Origin: Zhengella mangrovi
GTDB taxonomy: Bacteria; Pseudomonadota; Alphaproteobacteria; Rhizobiales; Rhizobiaceae
Direction: 5' to 3'
Assembly (NCBI RefSeq): GCF_002727065.1
Contig: NZ_PDVP01000001.1
Span: 372,001-436,000 of the forward strand
DNA: 64,000 bases
The notes under the pieces were generated by a model that searched no databases, was not told the DNA's origin, and worked only from the letters and a program-made list of their open reading frames with translations. This document shows positions 25,872-35,015 of this stretch, piece by piece (the stretch's first letter is position 1; each line of letters starts with the position of its first letter). The position numbers and the translations under genes are program-made.

Positions 25872-27104
25872 ATGACACAGGGCACCACGCTGACCGTCGG
25901 AGAACGTCTCGGCGAAGCCGTTCACCAGAATTCCGCGCTCTCCGTCGACGGAATCCTGGAGCGGATCTTTTCCCGCGCCTTTCGCGGCCTGGTCTATCCG
26001 CAGATTTGGGAAGACCCCGTCATCGACATGGAAGCGCTGGAGATCCAGCCCCACCATGAAATGGTCTGCATCGCGTCCGGCTCCTGCAATGTCCTTTCCT
26101 ACCTGACCGCGAGCCCGCGCTCCATAACGGCTGTCGACCTGTCGCCGGCCCATGTCGCGCTTGGCCGGCTGAAGCTCGCCGCCGCTCGCCACCTGCCGGG
26201 CCCGGGCGATTTCATGCGCTTCTTCGGCCACGGCGACGAACCGGTGAACGTGATCGCCTACGAGCGTTTCGTCGCCGATCACCTCGACCGGGAGACCCGC
26301 GACTGGTGGGAGAAGCGCGGCCTTGACGGCCGCCGCCGGATCTCCATGTTCACGCGCGGCTTTTACCGCCAGGGCCTGCTCGGGCGCTTCATCTTCGCCG
26401 GGCACATGATGGCCCGCCTGCATGGCGTCGATCCCCGCGAGCTCACCGACTGTGCCACGCAGGAAGAGCAGGAGCGCTTCTTTGCCGAAAAGCTGTCTCC
26501 GCTCTTCGATCGCAAGCTGGTCCGCTTCCTGACGTCCCGCCGCGCCTCCCTGTTCGGTCTTGGGATTCCGCCGGCCCAGTACGAAGCGCTGGCAGGTCCA
26601 GATGGCGACATGGCCGAGGTGCTCCGCGAGCGCACCCGGAAGCTCGCCTGCGGTCACCCGCTGTCGGACAACTATTTTGCCTGGCAGGCCTTCGGTCGCG
26701 GCTACGAGCGCACGCCGGAGGCTTCGCTTCCGCCATACCTCCAGAGTGCGAACTTCCGCACGGTGCGGGCCAATGCGAGACGCGTCCGCGTGCTCAACGA
26801 GAGCGTGACCGACCACCTGCGCACGCTGCCCGCCGGTTCCCGCCATGCCTATGTCCTGCTCGACGCCCAGGACTGGATGACGGATCGTCAGCTCAACGAC
26901 CTGTGGAGCGAGATCACCCGCACGGCGGCTCCGGGCGCCCGCGTCATCTTCCGCACGGCGGCCGAACCGACGCTGTTGCCGGGCCGTGTCGACGGTTCGA
27001 TCCTGTCGCAATGGACCTATCACGCGGACCGCTCGAAGGCGCTCAATACCCGCGATCGCTCTGCCATCTACGGCGGTTTCCATCTCTACGAGAAGGCGGC
27101 CTGA
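25872..27104 (+). CDS. btaA: S-adenosylmethionine:diacylglycerol 3-amino-3-carboxypropyl transferase
   Basis: First enzyme of betaine lipid (DGTS) synthesis: moves the aminocarboxypropyl group of SAM to diacylglycerol. The 410-residue DUF3419/BtaA protein has YPQIWEDPVIDMEALEI, the SAM-binding VCIASGSCNVLSYLTASP plus ITAVDLSPAHVALGRLKLAA, NYFAWQAFGRGYER, and the late HAYVLLDAQDWMTDRQLNDL. Length equals that of rhizobial BtaA. The ATG at 25872 lies 25 bases after plcP; btaB follows after one base. Confidence 0.94.
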   Translation: MTQGTTLTVGERLGEAVHQNSALSVDGILERIFSRAFRGLVYPQIWEDPVIDMEALEIQPHHEMVCIASGSCNVLSYLTASPRSITAVDLSPAHVALGRLKLAAARHLPGPGDFMRFFGHGDEPVNVIAYERFVADHLDRETRDWWEKRGLDGRRRISMFTRGFYRQGLLGRFIFAGHMMARLHGVDPRELTDCATQEEQERFFAEKLSPLFDRKLVRFLTSRRASLFGLGIPPAQYEALAGPDGDMAEVLRERTRKLACGHPLSDNYFAWQAFGRGYERTPEASLPPYLQSANFRTVRANARRVRVLNESVTDHLRTLPAGSRHAYVLLDAQDWMTDRQLNDLWSEITRTAAPGARVIFRTAAEPTLLPGRVDGSILSQWTYHADRSKALNTRDRSAIYGGFHLYEKAA

Positions 27105-27105
27105 C

Positions 27106-27765
27106 ATGGAAAAGGCGGTTCAGGGCCATGCCGCCCTCATGGACGGGATCTACCGCCACCAGCGCCACATCTACGACGCCACGCGCAAGTTCTATCTGCT
27201 CGGCCGCGACCACCTCATTGACGAGTTGCAGCCCCCTGCAGGCGGGACCGTGCTCGAGGTTGGCTGCGGCACCGGCCGCAATCTCGCGGCGGTCGCCGCG
27301 CGCTATCCTTCGGCGCAACTTTACGGCATCGACATTTCCGCCGAGATGCTGAAGTCGGCAGGCCGCACGCTCGACCGGGCCGGCGCCGGAAATCGGACGC
27401 GCCTGGCCGTGGGCGATGCCACCGCGCTGGATACCGGCCGCCAGTTCGCCGTGGCCCGGTTCGATCGGGTCTTCATTTCCTACGCTGTCTCGATGATCCC
27501 GGACTGGGAAGCGGCCATCGCCGAGGCGATTTCGGTTCTCAGGCCCGGCGGCAGCCTGCACATCGTGGATTTCGGCCAGCAGGACGGCTTGCCCGGCTGG
27601 TTCAGATCCGCGCTGCACGCCTGGCTTGCCCGCTTCCACGTGACACCGCGTGCCGATCTCGGCGCAGCCCTGGAAAAGGCCGCCGTCGCCGCGGGCGGGA
27701 CCGCCGAATGGCGGTCGCTCTTCCGCGACTACGCCCGCTACGGCGTGGTCCGGCTTCCGGCCTGA
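27106..27765 (+). CDS. btaB: Diacylglycerylhomoserine N-methyltransferase
   Basis: Adds three methyl groups to the homoserine head group to finish DGTS. The 219-residue class I methyltransferase begins MEKAVQGHAALMDGIYRHQR. It shows YDATRKFYLLGRDHLIDEL, motif I VLEVGCGTGRNL, YGIDISAEMLKSA and VFISYAVSMIPDW, in the order known for BtaB and related phospholipid N-methyltransferases. Its one-base spacing from btaA supports the assignment over PmtA. Confidence 0.93.
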   Translation: MEKAVQGHAALMDGIYRHQRHIYDATRKFYLLGRDHLIDELQPPAGGTVLEVGCGTGRNLAAVAARYPSAQLYGIDISAEMLKSAGRTLDRAGAGNRTRLAVGDATALDTGRQFAVARFDRVFISYAVSMIPDWEAAIAEAISVLRPGGSLHIVDFGQQDGLPGWFRSALHAWLARFHVTPRADLGAALEKAAVAAGGTAEWRSLFRDYARYGVVRLPA

Positions 27766-27815
27766 CCGCCGCATCCGCCAGGCTTGACGGTCATCGAAAG
27801 GCGCCGGTCGCCGGC

Positions 27816-28436
27816 TCAGCGGAACCGGCGGAATAGGCTGTACTGGAAGGACTGGCTTTTGCCCCAGGGGGTCTGATGCAGATGATGGCGATCCGCCTCG
27901 AGCGCGAAGCTTTCATCGAGGAGCGATGCGAGTTCGACCGGACTGTACCGCGCTACCGGCAGCCCGCTGCACGTCTCCGGTCCATCGGGCGCGAAGGTCG
28001 CGATGATCGCATGTCCGCCGATCCGCACCGCCCTGTCGAGGCTCTGCAGATAGGCCGCGCGTTCCGGCGGATCGACGAGGAAGTGGAATACCGCCCGGTC
28101 ATGCCACAGGTCGTACTGGCGATCAGGCGTCCAGCACGTGATGTCCGCGCAAATCCATGTCACGGTTTCACCGCCCTTCCCGAGCCGGTCCCGGGCAGCG
28201 TCAAGCGCGACCTGTGACAGATCGAGGACGGTTACGTCGTGAAGTCCCGTTCCGAGCAGGGTGCCCGCGAGGCGGGAAGTCCCGCCGCCGATATCGATGA
28301 CCGATGAACTCGCGGTCACGCTGGCCAGTTCGATCAGTTCGAGTGAGACCGCCGGATCGTTCTGGTGCCAACTCAGTTGGGCCTCGGACTTCCCGCCATA
28401 GACGCCGTCCCAGTGCGTCTTCCGGTCAACCCTCAT
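27816..28436 (-). CDS. Class I SAM-dependent methyltransferase
   Basis: A 206-residue methyltransferase with SSVIDIGGGTSRLAGTLLGT (SAM motif I), VTVLDLSQVALDAARDRLG and DLWHDRAVFHFLVDPPERAA. The WHDRAVFHFL segment is like TehB/thiol-methyltransferase relatives found widely in bacteria. Acceptor unknown. A longer frame begins at 28520, but the 28436 ATG before RVDRKTHWDGVYG is the family-like start. It is convergent to btaB with 50 bases between, so it is not part of the lipid operon. Confidence 0.85.
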   Translation of the reverse strand: MRVDRKTHWDGVYGGKSEAQLSWHQNDPAVSLELIELASVTASSSVIDIGGGTSRLAGTLLGTGLHDVTVLDLSQVALDAARDRLGKGGETVTWICADITCWTPDRQYDLWHDRAVFHFLVDPPERAAYLQSLDRAVRIGGHAIIATFAPDGPETCSGLPVARYSPVELASLLDESFALEADRHHLHQTPWGKSQSFQYSLFRRFR

Positions 28437-28723
28437 GTCTGCGTGCTCCAACGATCCATGGCGGTAAGATCCGCCGAGCGGTCGCGATTTTTGAGCAAAT
28501 GGCAAAAATTTGCAATTCACCGGGAAGTTTTAACAATAGCTTAAATGAATTGGGTGATATCTCGCACTGCGCAATGAAGGTCCGCTCGGTCGGCATGCGC
28601 ATGGGCGGAAATGATATCCGCGTTTTCTTGCGACAAATTTGAACTCTATGGTCCGGCGGCCGCAGGTCGTCTTGGAAGGGGGGGAGGCTTGCCTGGAAAA
28701 GGCGGTCTTCCGGCAGGTGACAA

Positions 28724-30322
28724 ATGACCATTGCATCGGATACGACCACGGAAAACAGCGATCTGGACGGCCGTCTGGCATTCCTGGAGATCGATGAAGC
28801 GACGCGCGAAGCCCTGGATCGGATCCGTCCGGTCCTGCAGCGGGAAATCCCGATCGCCCTCGACCGCTTCTATGCCAAGGTGAAGGAAACGCCGGCAACC
28901 GCTGCCTTCTTTTCCGGCACCGGCCGGATGGACCGTGCAAAGCGGGCGCAGGTGTCCCACTGGGACGCGATCTCCGCGGCGCGCTTCGACGCGGCCTATG
29001 CCGCGCAGGTCAATCGCATCGGCACGGTTCATGCCGAGATCGGCCTGCTTCCGCGCTGGTATATCGGCGGCTATGCGAGCCTGACCGACCATCTCCTCCA
29101 CGCCGTGGTTCGGGAGTACTGGCCGAAGCAGGGCATGTTTGCGCGCAAGGGTGGCAGCCCGGACGAGCTTGCCGACGTGCTGTCGAGCCTGATGCGGGCG
29201 ATCTTTCTCGACATGGACCTGTCGATTTCGGTCTACATCGACAAGGCCGAGGAGGCCAAGGAAGCCGCGCAGACCCAGGCGATTGCCCAGGAGCGCGACA
29301 TGGTCAGCGAGCGCTTCGGTACGGTGATCGGCCAGCTCGCCGAGCGCGAACTCAATTGCACCATCGATGGCGACGTCCCGGACGCTTACCGGGGACTGCG
29401 CGACAACTTCAACCATGCCATCCGCCAGATGGGCCGGGCTATCCGCGAGATCGGCACCTCGTCGGACCTGATTGCATCGGGATCCGGCGAGATCAGCATC
29501 GCTGCCGACGACCTGTCGCGCCGCGCCGAACGCCACGCCGCATCCGTCGAGGAAGCCGCGGCGACGCTCGCGGCGGTCACGGAAGCCGTCCGCACGATGG
29601 CCGCTCGCGCTGGCGAATCCGGCCGCCTCGTAAGCCAGGCGCAGGCACACGGCGAACTCTCGCAGGAGGTCGTGCGCGAGGCGGTGACGGCGATGGAGCG
29701 CATCGACCGTTCCTCGACCGAGATCTCGAAGATCATCGGCGTCATCGACGAGATCGCCTTCCAGACCAACCTTCTGGCCCTCAACGCTGGCGTCGAGGCG
29801 GCGCGGGCCGGCGAGGCGGGCAAGGGCTTCGCGGTGGTGGCCGCGGAAGTGCGCGAACTGGCCCAGCGCTCGGCACGGGCGGCCAAGGAGATCAAGACCC
29901 TGATCACCGCGTCCGAAAAGGAAGTGAAAAACGGCGTCACCCTCGTCAACCGGACCGGTTCGACGCTCAACGAGATCGCCGCCGAGGTCAGCCAGGTCGC
30001 CGCGAACATGAATGCCATCATCGCCGAAACGCAGGACCAGGCCATGCGTATGGAGGAGATGAACGAGGTCATCTCGACGATCGATCAGGGCACCCAGCAG
30101 AACGCCGCCATGGCGGAAGAACTCACCGCGGCCAGCCATTCGCTCAAGAACGAGGTCGGCACGGTCAGCGCCATGATCCGCTCGTTCCACCTCGGCGCCT
30201 GCGGCGAGGCCGCAAGCCGCAAGCGTGCCAAAGATCAGGCGGCCGGATACGCGGCCGCGACGGGCGGTCCATCGGAGAGCTGGCGTGTGGTGTCCGTAGG
30301 GACTGGACGCGGCGGCCGCTGA
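28724..30322 (+). CDS. Globin-coupled methyl-accepting chemotaxis protein
   Basis: A soluble oxygen or gas sensor coupled to chemotaxis, 532 residues. The N-terminal protoglobin-type domain (about 15-180) has [20 protein letters not shown], the H-x2-IGL-x-P-x-WY pattern holding the proximal haem His. A short HAMP-like linker ([20 protein letters not shown]) follows, then an MCP signalling domain whose hairpin tip reads [20 protein letters not shown]. There are no membrane segments, as in HemAT. The last 40 residues are a flexible tail without the NWETF pentapeptide. Confidence 0.92.
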   Translation: MTIASDTTTENSDLDGRLAFLEIDEATREALDRIRPVLQREIPIALDRFYAKVKETPATAAFFSGTGRMDRAKRAQVSHWDAISAARFDAAYAAQVNRIGTVHAEIGLLPRWYIGGYASLTDHLLHAVVREYWPKQGMFARKGGSPDELADVLSSLMRAIFLDMDLSISVYIDKAEEAKEAAQTQAIAQERDMVSERFGTVIGQLAERELNCTIDGDVPDAYRGLRDNFNHAIRQMGRAIREIGTSSDLIASGSGEISIAADDLSRRAERHAASVEEAAATLAAVTEAVRTMAARAGESGRLVSQAQAHGELSQEVVREAVTAMERIDRSSTEISKIIGVIDEIAFQTNLLALNAGVEAARAGEAGKGFAVVAAEVRELAQRSARAAKEIKTLITASEKEVKNGVTLVNRTGSTLNEIAAEVSQVAANMNAIIAETQDQAMRMEEMNEVISTIDQGTQQNAAMAEELTAASHSLKNEVGTVSAMIRSFHLGACGEAASRKRAKDQAAGYAAATGGPSESWRVVSVGTGRGGR

Positions 30323-30432
30323 CAAATCAGGGGTTCCGCAACGAAATCACAAGGTATCCGCAAAGCGTCTCCCGGCGAAATGGCTAGCATGGTGACCGTC
30401 ATGCAACCAGACTGACACGAGAGGAGACGGCA

Positions 30433-30660
30433 ATGCCAATGATCGAAGTTCACGTTATCAAGGACGTTTTCACCCCCGCGCAGAAGACCGAAATCATCGG
30501 GAGGCTCACCGACGCCATGGTGGCTGTCGAGGGTGAGGCCATGCGCGGCGTGACCTGGGTAAAGATACATGAAGTGGCCAGCGGTGACTGGGCCATCGGC
30601 GGTCAGCCGCTGACCACGCAGGCGGTCCGCGACCTGGCGGCCGGAAAGAGTGCCGCCTGA
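30433..30660 (+). CDS. 4-oxalocrotonate tautomerase family protein, copy 1
   Basis: A 75-residue small tautomerase. The mature N-terminus would be Pro (MPMIEVHVIKDVF), the catalytic general base of this superfamily, with RGVTWVKIHEVASGDWAIGG as the conserved second half. It resembles the tautomerase at 33266 along its whole length, so the two are paralogues. GAGGAG ribosome site. The substrate is unknown; enol-keto conversion of an aromatic-ring fission product is the usual role. Confidence 0.9.
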   Translation: MPMIEVHVIKDVFTPAQKTEIIGRLTDAMVAVEGEAMRGVTWVKIHEVASGDWAIGGQPLTTQAVRDLAAGKSAA

Positions 30661-30743
30661 CGCGGTTCCGGCGATTCAATGAACAGTGGAAATGCGCTGT
30701 GCCGCACCGGGCTGACCAGGGCCGGTAAGGTCAGGATGCAAGG

Positions 30744-30769
30744 CGACGGCCGGAGCCATCCGGCCGCCG
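30744..30769 (+). terminator. Hairpin between tautomerase 1 and the hydrolase fusion
   Basis: CGGCCGGA-GCCA-TCCGGCCG (30747-30766), extended by two more pairs after one mismatch, followed by TTATT. It sits 84 bases past the tautomerase stop and abuts the stop of the convergent gene. Confidence 0.55.
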
Positions 30770-31972
30770 TTATTGCCGCTGCTGGCCTTGGCCGGTGAAA
30801 TCGGCGATGGAGGCGAACAGCGTGGACCAGGCCGCCTCGTGCGGCAGGATGACGTGGTTGGCGCTCTCCAGCAACACGAACCGCGCGCCTGGAATGCCTG
30901 CTGCCAGCTTCCGGCCCTGGTCGAGCGGATGAACGCTGTCGTTGCGCGCATGCAGCACCAGTGTCGGCACGCGGCATTCGCCAAGCATGTTTCGAACGTC
31001 GAACCGGTCGCAGGAGGCCCGGATCAGGGCTGCGTTTTCCGGCGACGTCGTGCGCCGTTGCAGTTCGGCCAGCGAGCCGATCTCCTCGCTGCTGCTGTCG
31101 GGAATGAAAAGCGAGGAAAACATGCGGAAGAAAGCGCTCTCCGGCCGTCCCCACCCATGCCGGACCAGGGTCAGCAGGGCCTCGCCCTCCTCGCGCTCGC
31201 TCTCGTCGAGGCGCACCGAGCGCCCGGCCTGGTAGCCGCCGTGCAGGATGAGATGGCTCACCCGCTCCGGGTGCCGGCAGGCGTAGGCGATGGCGATCGC
31301 CGCGCCTTGCGACGTGCCGTAGAGGACGAACCGGTCGACGCCTGCGGCGTCGATGACGGCCTCGAGGTCATCGACGAACCGGTCGAACGAGAATTCCTTC
31401 ACCTTCCAGTCCGACAGGCCGTTGCCGCGCTGGTCGTAGCGCACGACCCGGAAGTCCTGGCTCATGCGGTCGAGAAACGGCCGCCAGATCGGGCTGTGCC
31501 AGTCGTAGTCGAGATTGGTCAGCCAGTGGCCCACCTTGACGAGGGGAGGCCCGGCCCCGGTCTCGGCAAAGGCGATCGTGGTTCCGTCGGCCGATTGGCA
31601 GAACCGGACCCGCTGCTGGATCTCGGCCGGAGGGGAAGGCGGACCGGGCCGGTCTGCCGTATCGGGACCGGCGACCTCGGCAACGAAGCGGAAACCGCGG
31701 CGCGGTACGGTGCGGATACAGGCCTGGTCGGTGCCATTGTCGCCGATGGCGCTGCGCGCTGCGCTGATACGGGCACTGACGGCGGAATCCGACACGATGC
31801 GTCCGCCCCAGATCCGCTCGATCAGTTCGTCGTGGGAAATCAGCCGCCCGGGCTCGCTGGCAAACAGGCATAAAAGGTCGAAGACCTGCGGTTCGACCGG
31901 CCGGACCTGGCCATCGACGAGAAGTTCGCGGCTCTCGGGGCGCAGTTCGCAAGAACCAAACCGGTAGCGCAT
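30770..31972 (-). CDS. Winged-helix DNA-binding / alpha-beta hydrolase fusion protein
   Basis: A 400-residue fusion. Residues 1-100 are an OmpR/CadC-type winged helix (RYRFGSCELRPESRELLVDG, IERIWGGRIVSDSAVSARIS, IRTVPRRGFRFVAEV) with no receiver domain. Residues 130-395 are an alpha/beta hydrolase with the nucleophile elbow YGTSQGAAIAIAYA and the late LLESANHVILPHEA His, so catalysis looks possible. Such fusions may sense a ligand through the hydrolase fold. Start 31972 (MRYRFGSCEL) is preferred over a frame extension to 32041. Targets are unknown. Confidence 0.88.
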   Translation of the reverse strand: MRYRFGSCELRPESRELLVDGQVRPVEPQVFDLLCLFASEPGRLISHDELIERIWGGRIVSDSAVSARISAARSAIGDNGTDQACIRTVPRRGFRFVAEVAGPDTADRPGPPSPPAEIQQRVRFCQSADGTTIAFAETGAGPPLVKVGHWLTNLDYDWHSPIWRPFLDRMSQDFRVVRYDQRGNGLSDWKVKEFSFDRFVDDLEAVIDAAGVDRFVLYGTSQGAAIAIAYACRHPERVSHLILHGGYQAGRSVRLDESEREEGEALLTLVRHGWGRPESAFFRMFSSLFIPDSSSEEIGSLAELQRRTTSPENAALIRASCDRFDVRNMLGECRVPTLVLHARNDSVHPLDQGRKLAAGIPGARFVLLESANHVILPHEAAWSTLFASIADFTGQGQQRQ

Positions 31973-32128
31973 CACGGACCCCCTGCTTCCTTGTTCTTCA
32001 TGCCGCACCCGGCGCCGGCAGCGACAATACAAGAAGATCACAAGAAACTGGCAAGGTTTTCCTCAAGCGTCATGCGCGGTGCTCTGGCACCGTCTTTCCA
32101 TGCAACACGCCATGGAAGGAAAAAGGTC

Positions 32129-32347
32129 ATGACCAGCGATTCATTCAGCACCCGCCGCAACGAAGACGGTTCGATCGACATGGACTTCTACAGGCAGAAG
32201 GCGCGCGTCGAGCGCAACTTCGGGATCGCTTCGGCGGCCACGGCGGTCGAGGCGGCGATGGTCCGGATGGCGAGGTTTTTCCGGCCCGGTTCGCAACGCT
32301 CTGCGGTGGCGGGAATGCGGATGGGCGGATTGGGCCAGCCTCGTTGA
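32129..32347 (+). CDS. Small hypothetical protein
   Basis: A 72-residue basic protein starting MTSDSFSTRRNEDGSIDMDF, then YRQKARVERNFGIASAATAV. It has no signal peptide or membrane segment; the second half is an alanine-rich helix followed by MARFFRPGSQR. AAGGAAAAAGG ahead of the ATG is a good ribosome site. It is divergent from the winged-helix/hydrolase gene and convergent to the HxlR gene. Function unknown. Confidence 0.6.
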   Translation: MTSDSFSTRRNEDGSIDMDFYRQKARVERNFGIASAATAVEAAMVRMARFFRPGSQRSAVAGMRMGGLGQPR

Positions 32348-32384
32348 CCCGGCAAGGGGCGCCGACTTCCGGACGGCATCCGCA

Positions 32385-33116
32385 TCACGCCGACGGTTGG
32401 GCGCGCAAGGGCCGGTCCCGGTCCACGCCCGCCTTTTGCACTTCGGCAAAACTGCTGCGCACGAGCCACCGGGTCATCGTGCGCGCCATCATTTCCTGGC
32501 CGCTGAGCGAAATGCCGCCGTCCGCGATTTCTGCCTCGAACGTCGTGTGTCCCATCCAGGCCGAGGTGAGGGCGCGCAACTCGCAGACGACGTAGAGATC
32601 GACGTCGAACTTGGGGTCGGCATAGCACAGGTCGGTTTCCTCGCCGGGCTTGGCCACCAGCCAGTAGTTCGCGGTCTCGTTGGGCGAATCGTGCAGGATG
32701 AACTGGATGACGCACTTGCGCCGTGGAAGCTGCAGCAGGTCGATTTTCCTGCGGATGTTCCACATCAGCAAGCGCGCATCGAGGTCCTGCAGCGACACGC
32801 CGCAATCGATGTTGCGGTGCGCCCATTCGCCAAGACCCCGGACCAGCGGTTCCAGTTCGTCGGCCATCGGCGTCGTCAGGTATTCCGCGTGGGCGCCCGA
32901 TCCCGAACCCCGGCGGACGACGAGGCCGTTCATTTCCATTTCTTTCAGCCGCTTGGACAGCAGCCCCGGCGACATGCCCGGCACGCCGCGCTGGATCTCG
33001 TTGAACCGGGTGGACCCGGACCACATCTCGCAAAGCATCAGCATGGTCCAGCGCGGCTCGAGCAGGCTTGCTGCCATGGCGACCGGGCAAAACCGCGGGT
33101 AATTTGACTCTGGCAT
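32385..33116 (-). CDS. HxlR-family transcriptional regulator with C-terminal SCP2-like domain
   Basis: A 243-residue regulator. The HxlR winged helix (about 10-105) has CPVAMAASLLEPRWTMLMLC, RFNEIQRGVPGMSPGLLSKR and GLVVRRGSGSGAHAEYLTTP. The C-terminal 120 residues resemble a sterol-carrier (SCP2)-like fold seen on some HxlR proteins and may bind a hydrophobic ligand. It is divergent from tautomerase 2 and probably controls it. GGAGGT precedes the ATG. Confidence 0.85.
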   Translation of the reverse strand: MPESNYPRFCPVAMAASLLEPRWTMLMLCEMWSGSTRFNEIQRGVPGMSPGLLSKRLKEMEMNGLVVRRGSGSGAHAEYLTTPMADELEPLVRGLGEWAHRNIDCGVSLQDLDARLLMWNIRRKIDLLQLPRRKCVIQFILHDSPNETANYWLVAKPGEETDLCYADPKFDVDLYVVCELRALTSAWMGHTTFEAEIADGGISLSGQEMMARTMTRWLVRSSFAEVQKAGVDRDRPLRAQPSA

Positions 33117-33265
33117 CGCGGCACCTCCACGATGAGCCTGGCACTCCGGCTGTCCCGGTGTCTACTTCAGAAACTGTAGCAGGTTTGCTGCATTTCCTGA
33201 ACTGGCTGCTGGAAGGCGCCGCTGCCAGTCTCGATCCACCAGTCCAGCAAACACGGAGGTAAGTC

Positions 33266-33481
33266 ATGCCACTGGTCGATATCGAGGTGATCGAGGGCGT
33301 TTTCGACGATGCCCAGAAGGCGCGGATGATCGAGAAGGTCACCAACGCCATGGTCGAGGTCGAAGGCGAGGGAATGCGCGGCGTGACCTGGGTCCGCGTC
33401 AAGGAAGTCCGCAGCGGACAGTGGGGGATTGGCGGCAAGACCCCGTCTGCGGCTGATATCCGGGCAATGGCCGGAAGCTGA
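33266..33481 (+). CDS. 4-oxalocrotonate tautomerase family protein, copy 2
   Basis: A 71-residue tautomerase with catalytic Pro after Met (MPLVDIEVIEGVF) and the block GEGMRGVTWVRVKEVRSGQW shared with copy 1 at 30433. GGAGGT ribosome site. It is divergent from the HxlR gene; a strong hairpin follows. Together with copy 1 it brackets the two regulators, suggesting a local duplication. Confidence 0.9.
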   Translation: MPLVDIEVIEGVFDDAQKARMIEKVTNAMVEVEGEGMRGVTWVRVKEVRSGQWGIGGKTPSAADIRAMAGS

Positions 33482-33490
33482 CCCGCGGAT

Positions 33491-33526
33491 CCCGGCCGGC
33501 CACTCTTTGCCCCGGGGCCGGCCGGG
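33491..33526 (+). terminator. Terminator-like hairpin after tautomerase 2
   Basis: An 11-bp perfect GC stem (33491-33501 with 33516-33526) around a 14-base loop, ten bases past the stop. It lacks a T-run. Confidence 0.6.
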
Positions 33527-33619
33527 GTCGCGATGAGGCCAGCCCGGTGGCGCCATCTCCCTTGACTTCATGACGCATTGCGTGGTCACGATCTCCCCGC
33601 GGAAGGGAGGTCCGTGCTC

Positions 33620-35014
33620 ATGCCGAAAAGCGCCCAGGCAGACGGGCCGTCCGAAAGACAGGCCAGGACCGTCGATTTCGGCCCGCAGCTGGCGCGCGCC
33701 TCCATCCTCATCGTCGACGACGAACCCGGCATGCGCAACTTCCTCATGCGCACGCTTTCGCCCCGCTGCGCCCGTGTCGACGAGGCACAGGACGTAGCGA
33801 CGGCGGCGGCCATGGTCGACGAGTGCAGCTACGACGTCATCATCCTCGACAATGTCATGCCGGGCCGCAACGGGCTGGACTGGCTCGCCGGGCAGCAGGA
33901 AGCGGGACTCTTTTCCGACGTCATCCTGATGACCGCCTATGCCGACCTGGAAACCGCGATCCAGGCCTTGCGCGCCGGTGCGATGGATTTCGTCCTCAAG
34001 CCGTTCCGGTCGAACCAGATCCTCAACGCCATCTCGCGCTGCCTGGAGCGGCGCAATCTCCAGCGCGAGAACTTCGTCCTGCGGCACGAACTCATGGCCG
34101 CCTCTGATCACCTGCTGTTGCGCGACCGGCTGATCGGCCATTCCGAGGGCATCGAGGCCGTGCGCCAGGCCATCGCGCGGGTCGCGCCCCTGCCGACGTC
34201 GGTGCTCATCAGCGGGCCCTCCGGCTCGGGCAAGGAAGTGGCCGCGCGGTCGCTGCACGCCCTGTCGGATCGCGCCGCCAAGCCCTTCGTTCCGGTCAAC
34301 TGCGCCGCCATTCCCGCGGAGATGATCGAGGCCGAACTGTTCGGTCATGTCCGCGGTGCGTTCACCGGCGCAGCCGAGGCTCGCGAGGGCCTGTTCCTGC
34401 ACGCCCACGGCGGCACGTTGTTCCTCGACGAGATCGCGGAACTTCCGCTCGCCATGCAGAGCAAGCTCCTGCGCGCTCTCGAGGACCGCAAGGTCCGCCC
34501 CGTCGGCGCCGAGCGGGAGATCTCGCTCGACCTGCGCTTCATCTTCGCCACCAATGCCGACCTCGAAGAGCGCGTCGCCGCCGGCGAGTTCCGCTCCGAT
34601 CTCTACTACCGCATCAACGTCATGCGCCTGGACATGCCGCCGCTGCGGGAGCGTGGCGACGATGTCAACGAACTGGCCGGCCTGTTCATGGCCAAGCTGT
34701 CGCAGCAGCTCGGCATGCCCGCCATCGACCTGACCGAGGCAACCCGCGCGGCCTTTCGCGCCTATGACTGGCCCGGCAATGTCCGGGAACTGCGCAACAT
34801 GATCGAACGGTCGCTCATTCTCGGCCGCGTGCCGGACATCGGTGCTCCGTCCCGTGCCCCTGGCAGCCCGGAGGGCGAAACCATGGAGGCCGTCGAACGC
34901 GAGCATATCCTGCGCATTCTCGACGAATGCGGCGGCAACCGGTCGGAGGCAGCCCGCCGTCTTGGCCTGTCCCGCAAGACCATCGAACGCAAGCTGGGCC
35001 AATGGGGGGGCTAA
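33620..35014 (+). CDS. Sigma-54-dependent two-component response regulator, NtrC/DctD type
   Basis: A 464-residue activator. The receiver (about 28-140) has ILIVDDEPGMRN and the phospho-Asp in VIILDNVMPG. The AAA+ domain (about 150-385) has Walker A GPSGSGKEVAAR and the sigma-54 contact loop ELFGHVRGAFTGAAEAREG, with GAFTGA intact. A Fis-type helix-turn-helix closes the protein (NRSEAARRLGLSRKTIERKL). It is followed by the histidine kinase at 35379, with a six-copy repeat array between them, and by a perfect sigma-54 promoter before the transporter at 37649. The start at 33620 has GGGAGG upstream; an in-frame ATG at 33578 does not. Confidence 0.93.
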   Translation: MPKSAQADGPSERQARTVDFGPQLARASILIVDDEPGMRNFLMRTLSPRCARVDEAQDVATAAAMVDECSYDVIILDNVMPGRNGLDWLAGQQEAGLFSDVILMTAYADLETAIQALRAGAMDFVLKPFRSNQILNAISRCLERRNLQRENFVLRHELMAASDHLLLRDRLIGHSEGIEAVRQAIARVAPLPTSVLISGPSGSGKEVAARSLHALSDRAAKPFVPVNCAAIPAEMIEAELFGHVRGAFTGAAEAREGLFLHAHGGTLFLDEIAELPLAMQSKLLRALEDRKVRPVGAEREISLDLRFIFATNADLEERVAAGEFRSDLYYRINVMRLDMPPLRERGDDVNELAGLFMAKLSQQLGMPAIDLTEATRAAFRAYDWPGNVRELRNMIERSLILGRVPDIGAPSRAPGSPEGETMEAVEREHILRILDECGGNRSEAARRLGLSRKTIERKLGQWGG

Positions 35015-35015
35015 A

